In this document: in pieces, positions 17,804 through 28,300 of the stretch
Numbering within the stretch: the first letter of the stretch is position 1
Layout: each line of letters starts with the position of its first letter
Program-made: the position numbers and the translations under genes
Notes under the pieces: generated by a model
Told to the model about the DNA's origin: nothing
The model's input: the letters and a program-made list of their open reading frames with translations, nothing else
Database searches by the model: none
Assembly: GCA_050486545.1 (NCBI GenBank)
Contig: JBJHDM010000003.1
Span: 54,303 to 118,302 of the forward strand
DNA length: 64,000 bases
Direction of reading: 5' to 3'
Origin: DAOMNN01 sp050486545
GTDB lineage: Bacteria > Pseudomonadota > Gammaproteobacteria > Burkholderiales > Rhodocyclaceae

Positions 17804-18931
17804 ATGGAAGCAAAGCACACGATCCCGGTTACCAGCCCGCACCTACCTCCACTGGAGGACTTCATACCTTTTCTGGAAAAGATCTGGGAAAGCCGCCGGC
17901 TGACCAATAGCGGACCTTTCCACGATCAACTCGAACACGAACTGGCCGACTATCTCGGGGTGGAACATCTCAGTCTCTTTGCAAATGGCACCTTGGCGTT
18001 GCTCACCGCCCTTCAGGCGCTGCGAGTCACGGGCGAAGTCATCACGACCCCCTATAGTTTTCCTGCAACGAGTCATGCACTGCTCTGGAACGGGTTGAAT
18101 CCAGTGTTTGTCGATATCGACCCACGAACCTGCAACCTGGACCCGGCTCGGATCGAAGAGGCCATAACCCCGAAAACCACAGCAATCCTGCCTGTTCACT
18201 GTTATGGCATTCCCTGCGACGTTGAAGGGATCGAACGAATCGCCAACAACTACGGCCTTAAGGTTCTCTACGATTCGGCGCATGCGTTTGGCGTTCGGAT
18301 CCATGGCGAAAGCATCCTGAAGAACGGAGACCTGTCCATCCTGAGTTTTCACGCGACAAAGGTATTCAATACCTTCGAAGGTGGCGCAATCATCTGCGCT
18401 GACGCCAAGGTCAAGCAACGCATCGACTTCCTGAAGAACTTCGGTTTTGCCAACGAGACGACCGTTGTCGCTCCGGGAATCAACGGCAAGCTGAATGAAG
18501 TATCGGCCGCATTCGGGCTGTTGCAGCTCCAGCAAATTGACGATGCCCTACGAGCCAGGGCACAAGTCGTCGAACGTTATGACGTCGCACTAAGCAACCT
18601 TCCCGGACTGACTACGCCCTTCGTTCCCGACGGCACCAAGTGGAATCACGCCTATTATCCCGTGTTTATCGACGATGCACTTTTCCCCGTCAACAGAGAT
18701 GCGTTATACGAAAGATTGCGCAATGTCGGCGTTCTCGCACGTCGGTATTTTTTTCCGTTACTTTCAGAATTTGCGATGTACCGAGGTCTGCCAAGCGCAA
18801 CCATGGACCGCCTGCCCAATGCGTTCAAGGCCTCCAGGGAGGTACTCTGCCTGCCGATCTATCCGCATCTGACGCAGGACGAACAAACATTCGTCATCGA
18901 CACCATTAAGCAGTGTTTCCCCAACCCTTGA
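17804..18931 (+). CDS. DegT/DnrJ/EryC1/StrS-family sugar aminotransferase
   Basis: A 375-residue PLP enzyme of the family that puts an amino group on a keto sugar nucleotide. The PLP lysine is Lys186 in SFHATKVFNTFEGG; the N-terminal segment SRRLTNSGPFHDQLEHEL and the AHAFG motif also match. The closest known types are VioA/FdtB/QdtB enzymes that make dTDP-4-amino-4,6-dideoxyglucose (viosamine) or 3-amino-dideoxyhexoses; which carbon is aminated cannot be told from sequence alone. It heads a run of surface-glycan genes that ends at flagellin. In Pseudomonas syringae a viosamine island with a VioA aminotransferase modifies flagellin, a suggestive parallel. Base composition is lower in GC than the flanking genes. 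Confidence 0.88.
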   Translation: MEAKHTIPVTSPHLPPLEDFIPFLEKIWESRRLTNSGPFHDQLEHELADYLGVEHLSLFANGTLALLTALQALRVTGEVITTPYSFPATSHALLWNGLNPVFVDIDPRTCNLDPARIEEAITPKTTAILPVHCYGIPCDVEGIERIANNYGLKVLYDSAHAFGVRIHGESILKNGDLSILSFHATKVFNTFEGGAIICADAKVKQRIDFLKNFGFANETTVVAPGINGKLNEVSAAFGLLQLQQIDDALRARAQVVERYDVALSNLPGLTTPFVPDGTKWNHAYYPVFIDDALFPVNRDALYERLRNVGVLARRYFFPLLSEFAMYRGLPSATMDRLPNAFKASREVLCLPIYPHLTQDEQTFVIDTIKQCFPNP

Positions 18932-19007
18932 ATGATTTCAAAGGAACCGTACGTTTCCTTGTTTCCCGTCAAGATCAGATCTGCGATTTTCAACAGAACA
19001 GTAAAGA

Positions 19008-19673
19008 ATGCACATCCGAGAACTGAACGACTTCCTGGCCGACCCGGAACTGGATCGAATGATCTCAACTATCTGGGACCTGCTTGGACAGCATTTCGAG
19101 CAGGCTCAGTCGTCCCTCCCCCTCGAACATGCGATGTCCCGTAGTGAGCTTTCGTTTCACAACCAGGTCCGACTCCTCGGCTACCTATGCGTTCTTATTG
19201 AAGACTTGCCCGGCGACATCGTCGAGATCGGCGACTGGAAAGGAAAATCCTTGTCCTTGATGAACGAGGTGTGCAACTACAGCCGACGAATAATCGGGAT
19301 CGATCCATTGGAGTTGCCGAACCAGTATGAAGAGTTCACCCATTACAAGAATACGATATTCCCGAATGCAATGATCTTGAGAGGATACTCAGAACTTTGC
19401 GCAGAACGCTTCTACGAACTTACCCCAAGGACGGCGTTACTGCACATTGATGGAGGACACCTCGGCAGGAATGTCCTTCTCGATTATCTACTTTACTCAC
19501 CGAGCGTAGTCCCGGGAGGCTTCATCGTATTCGATGATTACTCCGACTTCACCCACTCTCCGGAAGTGGGGCCAGCCGTCGATCTGCTCAGAGCGGCGGG
19601 GTATTTCGGTGATTTTGATATTCTTGGACGTGTTCATGGCTTCGAAAACAGCTACGTACTTCGCCGAACCTGA
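19008..19673 (+). CDS. Class I SAM-dependent methyltransferase
   Basis: A 221-residue protein with the small-molecule methyltransferase layout (Methyltransf_24 / TylF-like). The SAM-binding strand is DIVEIGDWKGKSLSLM, followed by the acidic strand IIGIDPLE, the loop LLHIDGGH and the strand PGGFIVFDDYSD. The role is most likely O- or N-methylation of a sugar in the glycan built by this island (inference from context). It starts 76 bases after the aminotransferase gene and is followed after 87 bases by the pyruvyl transferase gene; all read in the same direction. Confidence 0.8.
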   Translation: MHIRELNDFLADPELDRMISTIWDLLGQHFEQAQSSLPLEHAMSRSELSFHNQVRLLGYLCVLIEDLPGDIVEIGDWKGKSLSLMNEVCNYSRRIIGIDPLELPNQYEEFTHYKNTIFPNAMILRGYSELCAERFYELTPRTALLHIDGGHLGRNVLLDYLLYSPSVVPGGFIVFDDYSDFTHSPEVGPAVDLLRAAGYFGDFDILGRVHGFENSYVLRRT

Positions 19674-19760
19674 ACAAGACATCGTCACTCCCTTCCTGAA
19701 ACCTGACGCTACCGCCCACAACCATTCGAAACAGCTCACCTGAACGCAGAAGACGCTTCT

Positions 19761-21065
19761 ATGAACATTCTAATAATAGGTCAATGCACGCTTCATTGGG
19801 GAAGAATGGAGTTCGGCAATATTGGCAATTATTACATAATCGAACCTTTTTTCAGAGAACTGCGAAGAGTTTTTGAGGGAGCAGTAATTAAAACGACACT
19901 GCAGATGTCTGATCACTTTTGCCTCAAGCACTCCGTCACTTCCCTGCCAATGCACTATTATTATGCCTGGTCCCCAACCGACGTTGAAACAGCAAGGAAG
20001 GAAGTCGCGATCGCCGAGCATTACAGGAGAACGGGAGAACTTTTAGACTGTACGCCTTACATCGAGGCACTTTTCTGGGCGGACCTGGTGATCGATTTTA
20101 GCGGTGACATCTGGGGTGATAATGCTGATCTTCTTGGTTTTGCAAGGTTCGAAATAGGATTACTGAAAGATCGAGCTGCTCAGATTTTGGGCAAGAAGAC
20201 TGTAATGCTCGCGGGCTCTCCAGGTCCGTTCAACAACTCCGACCTTAAAACCCTGGCGAAGGATGTTTATGAACGCTTCGACTTGGTTACCAATCGAGAG
20301 CCTCTAAGTACCAAGCTACTCGAGCGCGAAGGTTTCGATTGTTCCAATACGTTGACCTTGGCATGCCCGGCTTTTCTCTTCGAACCTGCACCCACGAATG
20401 AAGTTGAAGACATTTCAAACATAATCTCCTATTTCCCAGACAATCAAAGAAAGCCGATCGTCGGATTCATTCTTTGCGGTTGGAATTTCGAAGAAGGTCC
20501 ATTCGATAAATGGCCACGCAACGATCATGACTACCTCGTTTTCGCCGAAGCAGTAGAGCTGTTGTCAACGGAGTTCGACGCACGAGTATGCTTGATGTCG
20601 CACTCCAATGGCTTCGATGTTCCCCCAGCCCCTTTCATGCTTCGACATGGTCGCGACTACCCGATCATCAAGCAACTTCAGAAAGTGGTCGAGCAGCGCG
20701 GCATCGCAAGAGATGTAATCGCGCTTGATGGGGTTTACAGTGCCTGGGAAACCAAAACCATAATCGGATCCATGGACATGCTAGTAAGTGGACGAGTTCA
20801 CGCAGCCGTGGCGGCTTTTTCGCAACATGTTCCTACGGTGATTATCGATTACGGGCATGAACCGAGAGCGCACAAGCTAAAGGGTTTTGCAGAAATCGCT
20901 GGCGCACAAGACTATGTCGCATGCCCGTCTTCTCGTGGCGACTTGATTGATCGGATTCGTGACTGCTGGAATAAACGCGTCGAATACAAAATTCAATTGG
21001 TTTCGCATATGCCGACCGTTAGAAAGCAAGCGAAGAGTCACTTCGATTTACTTAAAAGCATCTGA
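19761..21065 (+). CDS. Polysaccharide pyruvyl transferase family protein
   Basis: A 434-residue protein of the CsaB/WcaK/AmsJ family, which attaches a pyruvate ketal to sugars of surface polysaccharides using phosphoenolpyruvate. Family features seen are the N-terminal NILIIGQ strand followed by GNIGNYYIIEPFF, the acidic segment LVIDFSGDIWGDN, and the C-terminal LVSGRVHAAVAAF motif with its conserved Arg-His. The DNA is clearly AT-richer than the window average with many AT-ending codons, a sign of transfer. It sits in the middle of the glycan island; the sugar it would modify is unknown. The following gene starts one base after its stop codon, so both are probably translated from one mRNA. 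Confidence 0.82.
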   Translation: MNILIIGQCTLHWGRMEFGNIGNYYIIEPFFRELRRVFEGAVIKTTLQMSDHFCLKHSVTSLPMHYYYAWSPTDVETARKEVAIAEHYRRTGELLDCTPYIEALFWADLVIDFSGDIWGDNADLLGFARFEIGLLKDRAAQILGKKTVMLAGSPGPFNNSDLKTLAKDVYERFDLVTNREPLSTKLLEREGFDCSNTLTLACPAFLFEPAPTNEVEDISNIISYFPDNQRKPIVGFILCGWNFEEGPFDKWPRNDHDYLVFAEAVELLSTEFDARVCLMSHSNGFDVPPAPFMLRHGRDYPIIKQLQKVVEQRGIARDVIALDGVYSAWETKTIIGSMDMLVSGRVHAAVAAFSQHVPTVIIDYGHEPRAHKLKGFAEIAGAQDYVACPSSRGDLIDRIRDCWNKRVEYKIQLVSHMPTVRKQAKSHFDLLKSI

Positions 21066-21066
21066 A

Positions 21067-21780
21067 GTGCGACAGTTCAAACGTATTGCAGTCATGCAGC
21101 CATACTTCTTGCCGTATCTCGGATATTGGCAACTCATGAACTTTGTCGACGAATTTGTTATTTATGATGACATCCAGTTTTCCAAGGGCGGCTGGATCCA
21201 TCGGAACAGGTATTTGAATAATGGGGTTGACAAGTTCTTCACCCTGCCGCTGAAGCGAGATTCCGATTATCTTGACGTACGCGATCGAGAGATTTCTGAA
21301 TCGTGGAAAATTGAAGGGCCGCGCATCGCAAGAAAGATTCACTCAGCATATGCAAAGGCCCCCTTCTTCGAAGAGGGGCTTGAACTTGTTCGGCAATGCT
21401 TTAGAACTGATTCTAGCAACCTTTTCGACTTTGTCTTTCAGTCCATTCATGTTGTGAGCTCACTTCTCGAGATAAACACCAAGCTACACGTTTCTTCTGA
21501 ACTCTCGAACACCAGACATCTCAAAGGGCAAGATCGAGTACTTGCACTATGCCAAGACCTAGATGCCAGCGAGTATATTAACTTTGTTAATGGTCAAGCA
21601 CTTTATCACAGCAGTGCATTTGACGAGATCGGGGTTTCTCTTCGCTTTCATAGAATCGAAGAAATTGAGTACCCACAGTTCATTCATGAATTCGTCCCGA
21701 ACCTTTCGATAGTCGACGTAGTGATGTTCAACGGGATAGCGGGGACAAGAAAACTGCTATCAAGTTTTAGCCTTGAGTAG
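21067..21780 (+). CDS. WbqC-family protein
   Basis: A 237-residue protein of the WbqC family (PF08889). The N terminus reads VRQFKRIAVMQPYFLPYLGY, the hallmark MQPYF-P-Y-GY opening, followed by FVIYDDIQFSKGGWIHRNRY. WbqC-like proteins occur in O-antigen, capsule and flagellin-glycan loci, but their reaction has not been settled to my knowledge. The GTG at 21067 is chosen because family members begin only a few residues before MQPYF; the frame is open upstream but overlaps the pyruvyl transferase gene. AT-rich like its neighbours. The gap to the next gene is 5 bases. Confidence 0.85.
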   Translation: MRQFKRIAVMQPYFLPYLGYWQLMNFVDEFVIYDDIQFSKGGWIHRNRYLNNGVDKFFTLPLKRDSDYLDVRDREISESWKIEGPRIARKIHSAYAKAPFFEEGLELVRQCFRTDSSNLFDFVFQSIHVVSSLLEINTKLHVSSELSNTRHLKGQDRVLALCQDLDASEYINFVNGQALYHSSAFDEIGVSLRFHRIEEIEYPQFIHEFVPNLSIVDVVMFNGIAGTRKLLSSFSLE

Positions 21781-21785
21781 ATGTT

Positions 21786-22205
21786 ATGCATATCGAGAAG
21801 GGTCAATCTCCGGTAAGAGTTCTCAACTTCTTAGCTGCTGTCGATGGAGAATTCGTTCCACCAGTGAGCTCGCGGGTTGACCTCGAGGAGTACGCGGCAA
21901 AGCTATCAAGCAACGCGACAAATCTTTTCGCGGTGGATGGCCACAACGATATTGGGCATGCAGCTTTTTATTCAAACGCTCTAACGACTAAGGTTGGGTT
22001 TGTATCGTCTTTCGCGGTCAAACGGGAGTACAGGGGAACCGGGGTCGGCACCGCACTTCTTGATCATGTCATTCTCATTTGCCGCAATGACGGGATGAAT
22101 GTGGTCACTCTTGAAGTAGCTGAGACAAATCTTCGGGCCATTGAGTTCTACAAAGGATATGGCTTTAGTTTCCAGGGCAGGCTTATGCAGCTCGACATCA
22201 CGTAG
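21786..22205 (+). CDS. GNAT-family N-acetyltransferase
   Basis: A 139-residue acyltransferase with the acetyl-CoA loop KREYRGTGVGTALL (Q/RxxGxG/A motif) and the C-terminal strand NLRAIEFYKGYGFSFQG typical of GNAT enzymes. In a glycan island with a sugar aminotransferase, the likely role is acetylation of the amino sugar (inference); protein or small-molecule acetylation is possible. It is 5 bases after the WbqC-family gene and shares its low GC content. A 148-base AT-rich spacer follows before the giant glycosyltransferase gene. Confidence 0.85.
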   Translation: MHIEKGQSPVRVLNFLAAVDGEFVPPVSSRVDLEEYAAKLSSNATNLFAVDGHNDIGHAAFYSNALTTKVGFVSSFAVKREYRGTGVGTALLDHVILICRNDGMNVVTLEVAETNLRAIEFYKGYGFSFQGRLMQLDIT

Positions 22206-22353
22206 CTGGTAATTTTTTTCATACTGTTGGACTGTTTTTTCTTACCGCAATTTCTACCGATCAGGCGCGGATTCGGCTAGGAGCATTTTAGCTCGAATAA
22301 AGACCTACTCAATAGATCGTTCAGCTATAACCTTGATTTGAACGGATTGGCCA

Positions 22354-25300
22354 ATGAGCATTATATCAGGACAGTTTCTGGATCTCAGCATCGGTTCGGA
22401 GGCGTACTCAGAGTTGCTGCCGATCTTTCGCGCCGGGACAGGCAGTGCGACGGAAAGAGCACACAGGGGACTCCCATATAGCGATCGAAGCGTGAAAGGC
22501 ATCTATTGCTGCAATTTTGTAGAGTATTTGACGCAAACCGAACTACTCATCTTCATGCGGGAGTGTCGACGTGCGCTCATTCCAGGTGGGGTCATTAGAG
22601 TAGTCACCCCGGATTTAAGGTCCATTGTTGGTCGCTATATTGCTGACGACTGGAGATCTTCAGGGGTCATCGACGGAGCCGAATCCGAATGCACGAAGAG
22701 TGGCGCCGAGTTTCTGAACCTTAGCATGCGAGGTGGTGGCCGTTCGTGGGTCTGCGACCAGGATGAAATGGCGCGTCTGGGAGCACTTGCGGGCCTAATC
22801 GTTGCAGAGGGCAAGCTAGACGAATCCTTACCCATATTAAGCCATTGCAAGACAACCGCTCAGGAACTCACCATTGATTTCCAGAAACGTATTGATCCGT
22901 TCGTCATGGATCCGTTGGTGTCAATTGTAGTTCCAGCCTATCGACCTGAATTTCTCGTTCAATGCCTTGAAAGCGCATTGGCACAGACCCACTCCAATAT
23001 CGAGATCATTGTCTCCGATGATTGCCGAACCTCTGACGTGGAACGCATTGTGCGCGGCTACGAGAGGATCGGCGCACCCGTGACCTACATACGCAATCCA
23101 TTGGCGGCTGGTGAAGGCCCTAACCTGACAAACGCGATTCGGGTTGCACGCGGCGAATTCATCAAGCCCTTGAATGACGACGATCTCCTCTCACCCGACT
23201 GCGTGCAGAAGCTGTTGCAAGCCCTTCAAAGCACTCCGGACGCACGTCTCGCTTGCGGCCAACGGATTCCTATCGACGTCGAGGGCCGACTCATGGATGA
23301 GGCGCTGTTGGGCGCGCCGCTTTCATCGCAGTCAACCTGTCTTCCGGGTACCTCAGTCATAGCGGAAATTGCCGACACTGGTACTAATTTGGTTGGCGAG
23401 CCAACTGTGATGTTGTTTAGACGGTCAGACGCCCTTGCGATACCTGAGACACAAGTCACGGCAGTGTGCGGAAGAAGAGTTTACGGAATCGGTGATGTCG
23501 GACTTGCTGTGAACTTGCTCGGAGGAGGAGACCTTGCCTACTTGGCGGAAACGGTTGCAAGCTTCCGTTTACATGACGGGCAGAGCCAACGAGACGCCGG
23601 GATGCGCAAACGGTGTCTTGATAGTTGGGTATATCTTCGAACGCAAACCGAACGTTTGGGGCTGAGCGGCCGTGTACCACGTCGCGTTGATGGCTGGATA
23701 CAGGACCGAGATCACTCGAAGGCACTTGAGTTGGCGAGCAACACCGCACCGTCGCCCTTTCGGCCGGGCGACCAGATGTTGGCAGGCAGCGAGCGAACTT
23801 GGATTGTGGCGAGCGTTGCAGCTGCGGGTGACTTAACCGGAATTGGTTTCGCTGTCCTCATTGACGGTCGCACGGATCCGAGCCGTATCGAACCAACCCT
23901 GCACAGCCTGCAGAATCAGATCGTGCCGCCCATACATATAGCGGTTCTCCATTCCGGCTCGATCGAACTCGCCGACCTTGGTCGGGTCTCGGCGCTCACA
24001 GATTCGGATCTCGGTCCATGGCTCGCGGGGCTCGGCGAGGAGCCCGATCTGTGGCTCCATTGTCTGGCGGCTGGAGACGTGCTTTCGGAGGATGCGCTTT
24101 ACCAGGCCCAGCGGTGTATCGTTTCCAACCCTGCCGCGGTGGTCGCCTACTTCGATCATGACGAGATCACCGACGACGGACTGTGCCGAAATCCCCATTT
24201 CAAGCCGGATGCCAACCCGGATCTGCTGCGCAGTTATGCGTATGTTGGGCGTTCCGTGTACGTGCGCCTGCGCTGGATGGAAAGTCGGGGACTGGAACTG
24301 CCGCTCGATCTACGGTCCGCCTACGATCTGGCACTCCAGGCACTCGAAGCAAGCGGCGAAGGCGCGCTCGCCCACATTCCCACGGTCATTGCGCATCTCG
24401 ATGCCCGCGTTCCGACCGTCTGGCCTAGAACGGCAGGCGAATCGCGCGACCTCGCTGCGGTACTCGAAGAACACCTCGCCCGCGTAATGCCCGGCACCTC
24501 GGTCCTTGATGGTCCGGCTCTCGGCACATTCCATGTTGTACCGCCCCTCGAGCGCACGCCACTGGTCAGCATCATCATCCCGACCAAGGACCAGCTTCCG
24601 TTGCTTCGACGCTGCATCGACACGCTGCTGAAGAAGACCACCTATCCGAATTACGAGGTGATCGTTGTTGACAACGGGAGTGAGACACCGGAAGCACGGC
24701 GTTATCTGAAGGAGCTTCCTACACTTTTCCCGGACCGAATCCGTGTACTTGCCCATCCAGGCGCGTTCAACTTCTCGGCGATGAACAACCGCGCAGCCGC
24801 GGCCGCAAGCGGGGAGTTCCTGCTCCTGCTCAATAACGACACTGCGATCATTCAGGATGGCTGGCTGACCCAGTTGGTACGGAACGGGTTGCGCGAGGAA
24901 GTCGGAATCGTCGGCCCGGCCCTGTTCTTCCCGAACGGGCAGATTCAGCACGCGGGCGTGCTCTTGGGTTTGCGCGGCCCAGCCGAGCACCCGTTCATTG
25001 GGCTACCGGCGGATGCACCAGGTTATCTCTTCCGGGCGCAGGTGCAGCAGAACTACTCGGCCGTGACCGGTGCCTGCCTGCTCGTTCGCAAGGAACTCTA
25101 CCGGCAGTTGGGAGGCTTGGACGAGACCGACTTCGCGGTGAGTTACAACGACATCGACTTCTGCCTGCGCGTGCGTAGTCATGGCAAACAGGTGGTGTGG
25201 ACGCCGCTGGCCATGCTCTTGCATGAAGGCAACGCCAGTCAGCAATCCGGTACCGAATCACTGGCACTTGAGAGAAAGGCTGCACGTTTCAGCCGGGAGC

Positions 25301-28300
25301 GCACTGCCATGTATGCGCGGTGGGCGGATTGGATCGGCAACGATCCTGCCTACAATCCCAATCTTGCGCTCACAGGCGAGGCATTCGCTTTCGAACCCGA
25401 TTCATTCCTGCGCTTCGACCGCGCGGGTCATGACCTCGTCCCGCGCGTGATGGCCTGCCTGACGAGCGGCGCCAGTCCGGTGACGCGGGGGATCGCAGCC
25501 GCGTTAGGCTGGCTCGAGCAAATGCGGATCTGCCAAGCCCAAGTTCTGGACCGTCTCCCGGACCCCAATCTCGTCCTGCGGAGCGGTGCGCGCATACTGG
25601 TACTTCAGCCGCCGCAAGACGGGGAACAATTCACGCGAATGGAAGACCTCGTAGCACTGCCGGGCATCGTGAAGATCCTGGATGGAGACGGGTTGCTGCA
25701 AGATCATTTTCTTGGAGATCTTCCTTCGGACGGTCGGCGGTCGGAGTGGGGAGCGAGAATCGAGCGACTCGTCAGCCACTGCGACCGAGTACTGGTGACC
25801 GATCCAGAGTCGGTCCGCCGGCTGCAGCCGTACTGCTCGGATGTACGCATAGCAACGGATGCCATGGAGCCTCCGCAATGGGCTGATCCGCTCGACATAG
25901 TCGCTGTCGCCAACGGCATTCGAGGTAATGCCATTACGAGTCCCATTGCGGAACAGACCGAAATGGCGGGCGGTCAGGCAACCGCGCCGGCTGTTTCACC
26001 TCAGCGCGAACCATCCGAGGCCATCCCTCTGTCCGATGCGGATCGGGCCGTGATTCTGGCTGAACTGCGACAAGTGCGACGCCAGTTGATGACACTATGC
26101 CTCTCAGCGGCGTCGACCAACCAACCGGGACCAAGCGCAGCACGAAAACAAACGGCATCACGCAGCGCCGAAGCCGGCGAGGCCGACAGTCGTCAGGGGC
26201 AGTACACAAGATGGCTATCCATGCGCCAGAAGACGATCGACGCATTCGAGCCCCCCATTGATGATGCCCTCGCACAAGCCGGCCCGACTTTCCATCTCGT
26301 GCTCCGACAAGGCGACGATCAGCTTGCCCGACTTGCCGATACCTTGGACAACCTCGCGCACCAGCGGTATGGCAACTGGTTTCTGGATATCGTCACCTCT
26401 CTCCCTGCTCCCGACGGCATCGAAGACCTGCCGTGCATCGGATGGCATCAGGTTGCAGACGATCAACACAAACAGGCCATTGACGAACTCGTCGCCACGC
26501 GGTCACTGGACTGGATCATCGAGATTCCACCCGGTGCCGTTCTCGACCCGTGGTGTCTGTGGCGGGTCGCCATCGAAGGGCTGCGCCAGCCCGATGCCAT
26601 GGTGTTCTTTGTCGACGACGACATCTATGACGAGGCAGGCAACCGCAGGCAGCCCCGCTTCAAACCCGGCGTGAATCCAGCCTGGTTGAGTTCTTCCGAC
26701 CTCGCGGGCCCGCTCTTCGTCAGACGCGACGCATGGTTAGGCTGTGTTGGCGCGGCCATACGAAACGGCAGCCCCTGGTTTGACCAGCTGCTCCGTCTGA
26801 CCCGGCAGCAGGATTGGACGAGCATCCGCCATATTGCCGACGTGCTGATCAGCTATCCAGGCGCGGCACCGGGAGAGATGCGCAGTTGTCTCGCCAGCCT
26901 GCTGGAAAGTCTGCCATCGCAAGGATCACGACACGAGGTGCTGCGGGTCAGTGATCGTAGTTGGTACGTGCGCCCCCCATTGGATGAAGCCCCGCCGGTT
27001 ACGATCGCAGTACTCTCGCAAGGGCAGACCGACCTGCTCGAGCGTTGCCTTCGTTCCATCGTCGAACGTACACGCTACGCAAGATACGAACTGCTTACCG
27101 TCCTCACTGACCGTGGCTACGATCCTGACCTAAAGGAGTGGCTCGCAAACTCAGCGACACGTTTCGGCCGAGACATCAAGGTTGTCACGACCGATCCAGA
27201 GGCCAACCAGGCGACCCGCTGCAATGCGGCCGTGGCGGCATGCGACACCGGGCAGATCGTATTCTTCCGTGAAGAATGCATCGTGATTCAAGCGCAGTGG
27301 CTCGACGAACTCTTACGTGCAAGCCTGGACGAATCGGTCGCTGCGGTTGCACCGCGACTCATCCATCCGCAGGACAAGACAATCTTCGAGGTCGGCCGGG
27401 TGCTCGGGCTCGACGGACTCGTAGGCGCCCCCTATCGCAACGATGCCGGCCTGAACGATGCCGGCATGCTCGATCAACTTCAGGTCGTGCATGATGCAAG
27501 CGTACTGTCGGCGACGTGCATGCTGATCCGTACTACAGACTACAACGGGATCGGCGGCATGGACGCGGCAGCACTCGACGACACGCTTTCGGATGCCGAC
27601 CTGTGCCTGCGCCTGCAGGCCCATCGACGCCGCCTGCTCGTCCAACCGTTCGCCTCGGTCGTTTTTCGGGGCGATTCCACCCTCTCGATTCCGGGCGATG
27701 CGGAGGCCGAAGCGCGACAACTGCTGGCGTACACCCGTTCGCGGCGGACATTTGCGGAGCAATGGCTGACCCCTGGCGCACGCGATCCATTCTGGAACCC
27801 CAACCTCAGTCTCGCGCATACACAGCCGACGGAAGAAACAACCGGCCAAGTCCAGTGGCACTTCCAGCCGGCGACGACCGAACCATGCATCCTCGCGCGC
27901 CCGATCCCGAACGCTCAAGGCCATTACCGGATAGAAACCCCGCTGAGATACGCGAGCGAAGCAGGTCTGGCAAGCAGCGGCATCTGGCCCCAGACCGACG
28001 AAGACCGCGAGCTTTCCGTAGCCGACCTGTCCCGTCTCGCTCCGACCGCTCTGGTCGTTCAGAATTACATCAGCCACCCTCGCCTTGAAAGCCTGCAGAC
28101 TTGGCACGCACACCCGCACCGCCCATTCCTCGTCTATGCGCTGGACGACCTGCTCACCGACCTGGACGAGAGCAACCCCGTGCGCAAGCACCTCGCTGCC
28201 AATGCCCGTGCGTGCCTCCGACACGCGCTCGCGCACTGCGACCGCCTCGTTGTTTCGACCGAGGCACTCGCCGAAACCTACAAACGCTTCATCGACGATA

